Part shown: one piece after another, positions 5,071 through 6,325 of the stretch
Layout: each line of letters opens with the position of its first letter
Numbering within the stretch: the first letter of the stretch is position 1
NCBI GenBank assembly: GCA_007126835.1
Contig: SLAO01000042.1
Span: forward strand, 1-6,325
Source of the DNA: Nitriliruptorales bacterium
Lineage (GTDB): Bacteria > Actinomycetota > Nitriliruptoria > Euzebyales > Egibacteraceae
Length of the DNA: 6,325 bases
Reading direction: 5' to 3'
Notes under the pieces: generated by a model
Told to the model about the DNA's origin: nothing
Databases searched by the model: none
What the model saw: the letters and a program-made list of their open reading frames with translations, nothing else
Translations under genes and position numbers: made by a program

Positions 5071-6325
5071 ATGTCCAGCCAGCTCGGCGACGCCCTTGTG
5101 GAACAGGGCGTGCTGACCCAAGAGGACCTGTCCTCGGCCTTCGATCGCCAGCGCGAGCACGGCGGCCCGCTCGGCAAGACCCTGATCGACCTGGGCCTTG
5201 CCAGCGAGGCGCAGATCGTCGAGGCCGTGGCCGGCTCCATCGGGCTGCCGTTCGCCGACCTGCAGCCCGGCGCCGTCGACCCCGACGCCGCCGCGTTGCT
5301 GCCGCGGGCGACCGCCCGCGAGCTCCAGGCGCTGCCGGTGGCCTTCGGGGAGGGCAACTCGCTGGTGGTCGCCGTCGGCGACCCGGGCGACACCAGCGCC
5401 GTGGACCGCGTCGCGGCGCTGACCGGGCTGACCGCCACGCCCGCGCTGGCGGTGCGCCGCCAGCTGCTCCAGGCCATCGAGGTGCTCTCCGACGCCGACG
5501 GCAGCAGCCCAGCAGCGTCGCAGCCCGCCGCGGGGGAGGCGAACGGCAACGGCGCGGCACCCGGCGTCCTGGACGACTTCGACGAGAACCACGGGCCGCT
5601 GCTTGCGTTCGAGCAGAAGGCGTCGCTCGATCTCAACAAGGTGCTGACGGAGCTGTTGCACCGCGGGGGCTCCGACCTGCACCTGACCAACGGGCTGCCG
5701 CCGATGATCCGCGTCCACGGTGAGCTCGAGGCGCTGCCCGACCAGCCCGTCCTCGACCCGGATCAGCTTCAGAAGGTGCTCTACGGGATGCTGACGCAGA
5801 AACAGCGGGAGGTCTTCGAGAACGAGCTCGAGCTCGACGTCTCCTACGCGATCCCCGGCGTGGCGCGGTTCCGCGTCAACATGTTCCAGCAGCGCGACTC
5901 CATGGGCTCGGTCATGCGCATCATCCCCTTCGAAATCCTCTCTCTCGAGGACCTGGGGCTGCCGGCGCAGATCTCCAACTTCGCCCACACCCCCCGCGGG
6001 TTCGTGCTGGTCACGGGACCCACCGGGTCGGGCAAGTCGACGACCCTGGCGTCGCTGATCGACCTGGTCAACCGCAACCGGGCCTGTCACATCATGACCG
6101 TGGAGGATCCGATCGAGTTCCTCCACACCCACAAGCGCAGCGTGGTCAACCAGCGCGAGCTCGGCACCGACACGCTGTCGTTCGCCTCCGCGCTAAAGCA
6201 CGTCTTGCGCCAGGACCCCGACGTGATCTTGGTGGGGGAGATGCGCGACCTCGAGACGATCCAGGTCGCGCTGACCGCTGCGGAGACCGGCCACCTCGTC
6301 TTCGGCACGTTGCACACCCAGGACG
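5071..6325 (+). CDS. pilT: PilT-type retraction ATPase with extra N-terminal MshEN module (partial, 3' end missing)
   Basis: The frame is open from ATG 5071 to the right edge, giving 418 residues of a cytoplasmic secretion ATPase. Residues 1 to about 140 form an MshEN-like module with two L-G-motifs (4-27 and 33-56) and a following alpha/beta part. A linker rich in Ala, Gly, Ser and Asn (about 141-165) leads to the PilT core from about 184: G-G-S-D-L-H-L-T-N-G-L-P-P-M-I-R-V-H-G (199-217), P-G-V-A-R-F-R-V-N (262-270), Walker A GPTGSGKST (316-324), Asp box TVEDPIEF (343-350), V-N-Q-R-E-L-G (359-365), Walker B region with VGEMRD (388-393) and His box TGHLVFGTLHTQD (406-418). The core matches PilT rather than PilB, notably VNQRE and LTAAETGHLVFGTLHT. 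Ordinary PilT (about 340-370 aa) starts almost at the S-D-L-H-L motif; here about 200 residues precede it. The AIRAGR-type retraction motif would lie beyond the edge. The role is pilus disassembly and twitching. Confidence 0.88.
   Translation, partial: MSSQLGDALVEQGVLTQEDLSSAFDRQREHGGPLGKTLIDLGLASEAQIVEAVAGSIGLPFADLQPGAVDPDAAALLPRATARELQALPVAFGEGNSLVVAVGDPGDTSAVDRVAALTGLTATPALAVRRQLLQAIEVLSDADGSSPAASQPAAGEANGNGAAPGVLDDFDENHGPLLAFEQKASLDLNKVLTELLHRGGSDLHLTNGLPPMIRVHGELEALPDQPVLDPDQLQKVLYGMLTQKQREVFENELELDVSYAIPGVARFRVNMFQQRDSMGSVMRIIPFEILSLEDLGLPAQISNFAHTPRGFVLVTGPTGSGKSTTLASLIDLVNRNRACHIMTVEDPIEFLHTHKRSVVNQRELGTDTLSFASALKHVLRQDPDVILVGEMRDLETIQVALTAAETGHLVFGTLHTQD

Noticed and set aside
4986..5723. 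Plus-strand 245-codon frame overlapping the gap and the pilT-like gene
   Set aside because: It is extremely Arg/Ala/Pro/Gly-rich and in a different frame from the well-supported ATPase starting at 5071, so it is a frame shadow.
4139..6132. Minus-strand open frames (473 codons at 4139-5560 and 380 codons at 4990-6132) opposite pilB and pilT
   Set aside because: The translations are Arg/Pro/Ala-rich low-complexity or shadow-like, overlap each other, and lie opposite strongly conserved ATPase motifs on the + strand.

Overview
The window is a slice of a type IV pilus (T4P) assembly locus from a high-GC bacterium, most likely an actinobacterium. The signs are strong GC bias at third codon positions, long empty reading frames antisense to the genes, the pilB-pilT order after a cluster of minor prepilins, and the style of the PilX-like protein (a Gly-Ser-Leu-Pro-Leu N-terminus followed by a D-F...V-A-E-A-G helix). 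A deep-branching class such as Nitriliruptoria, Acidimicrobiia or Thermoleophilia is possible, but this is inference and cannot be settled from the window.

Layout, all on the + strand. (1) The last 32 codons of an upstream gene end at 101; the tail resembles the C-terminus of the MglA/CvnD-type small GTPases common in actinobacteria. (2) An 86-base gap is followed by three genes for pilin-like proteins: a 414-aa prepilin with a long acidic extension (188-1432), a 196-aa PilW/GspJ-like prepilin (1429-2019, overlapping the first by ATGA), and a 417-aa PilX/GspK-like protein without the usual Glu5 (2024-3277). (3) pilB, the extension ATPase, is complete (3290-4969). (4) A 101-base gap contains two small inverted repeats. 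(5) A second motor gene, read as pilT, runs off the right edge (5071-6325); its core is the retraction ATPase, but an extra N-terminal MshEN-type module of about 140 residues plus a linker precedes it.

How the parts fit: the three prepilins would be processed at a Gly and inserted in the membrane, probably to form the priming/tip complex of the fibre. PilB would power extension and PilT retraction. Both motors carry the same kind of N-terminal module, a family known in some members to bind cyclic di-GMP, so extension and retraction may both be under nucleotide or partner control. If the upstream gene really is an MglA-like GTPase, it would add a possible polarity or switching input. The platform protein PilC, the alignment proteins PilM/N/O, the prepilin peptidase and the major pilin are not in the window and would be expected downstream.

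The most noteworthy points are the MshEN-PilT architecture, the two-domain acidic extension of the first minor pilin (possible tip adhesin), and the GTPase-like tail next to the pilus genes. I see no mobile element, CRISPR array, tRNA or rRNA.
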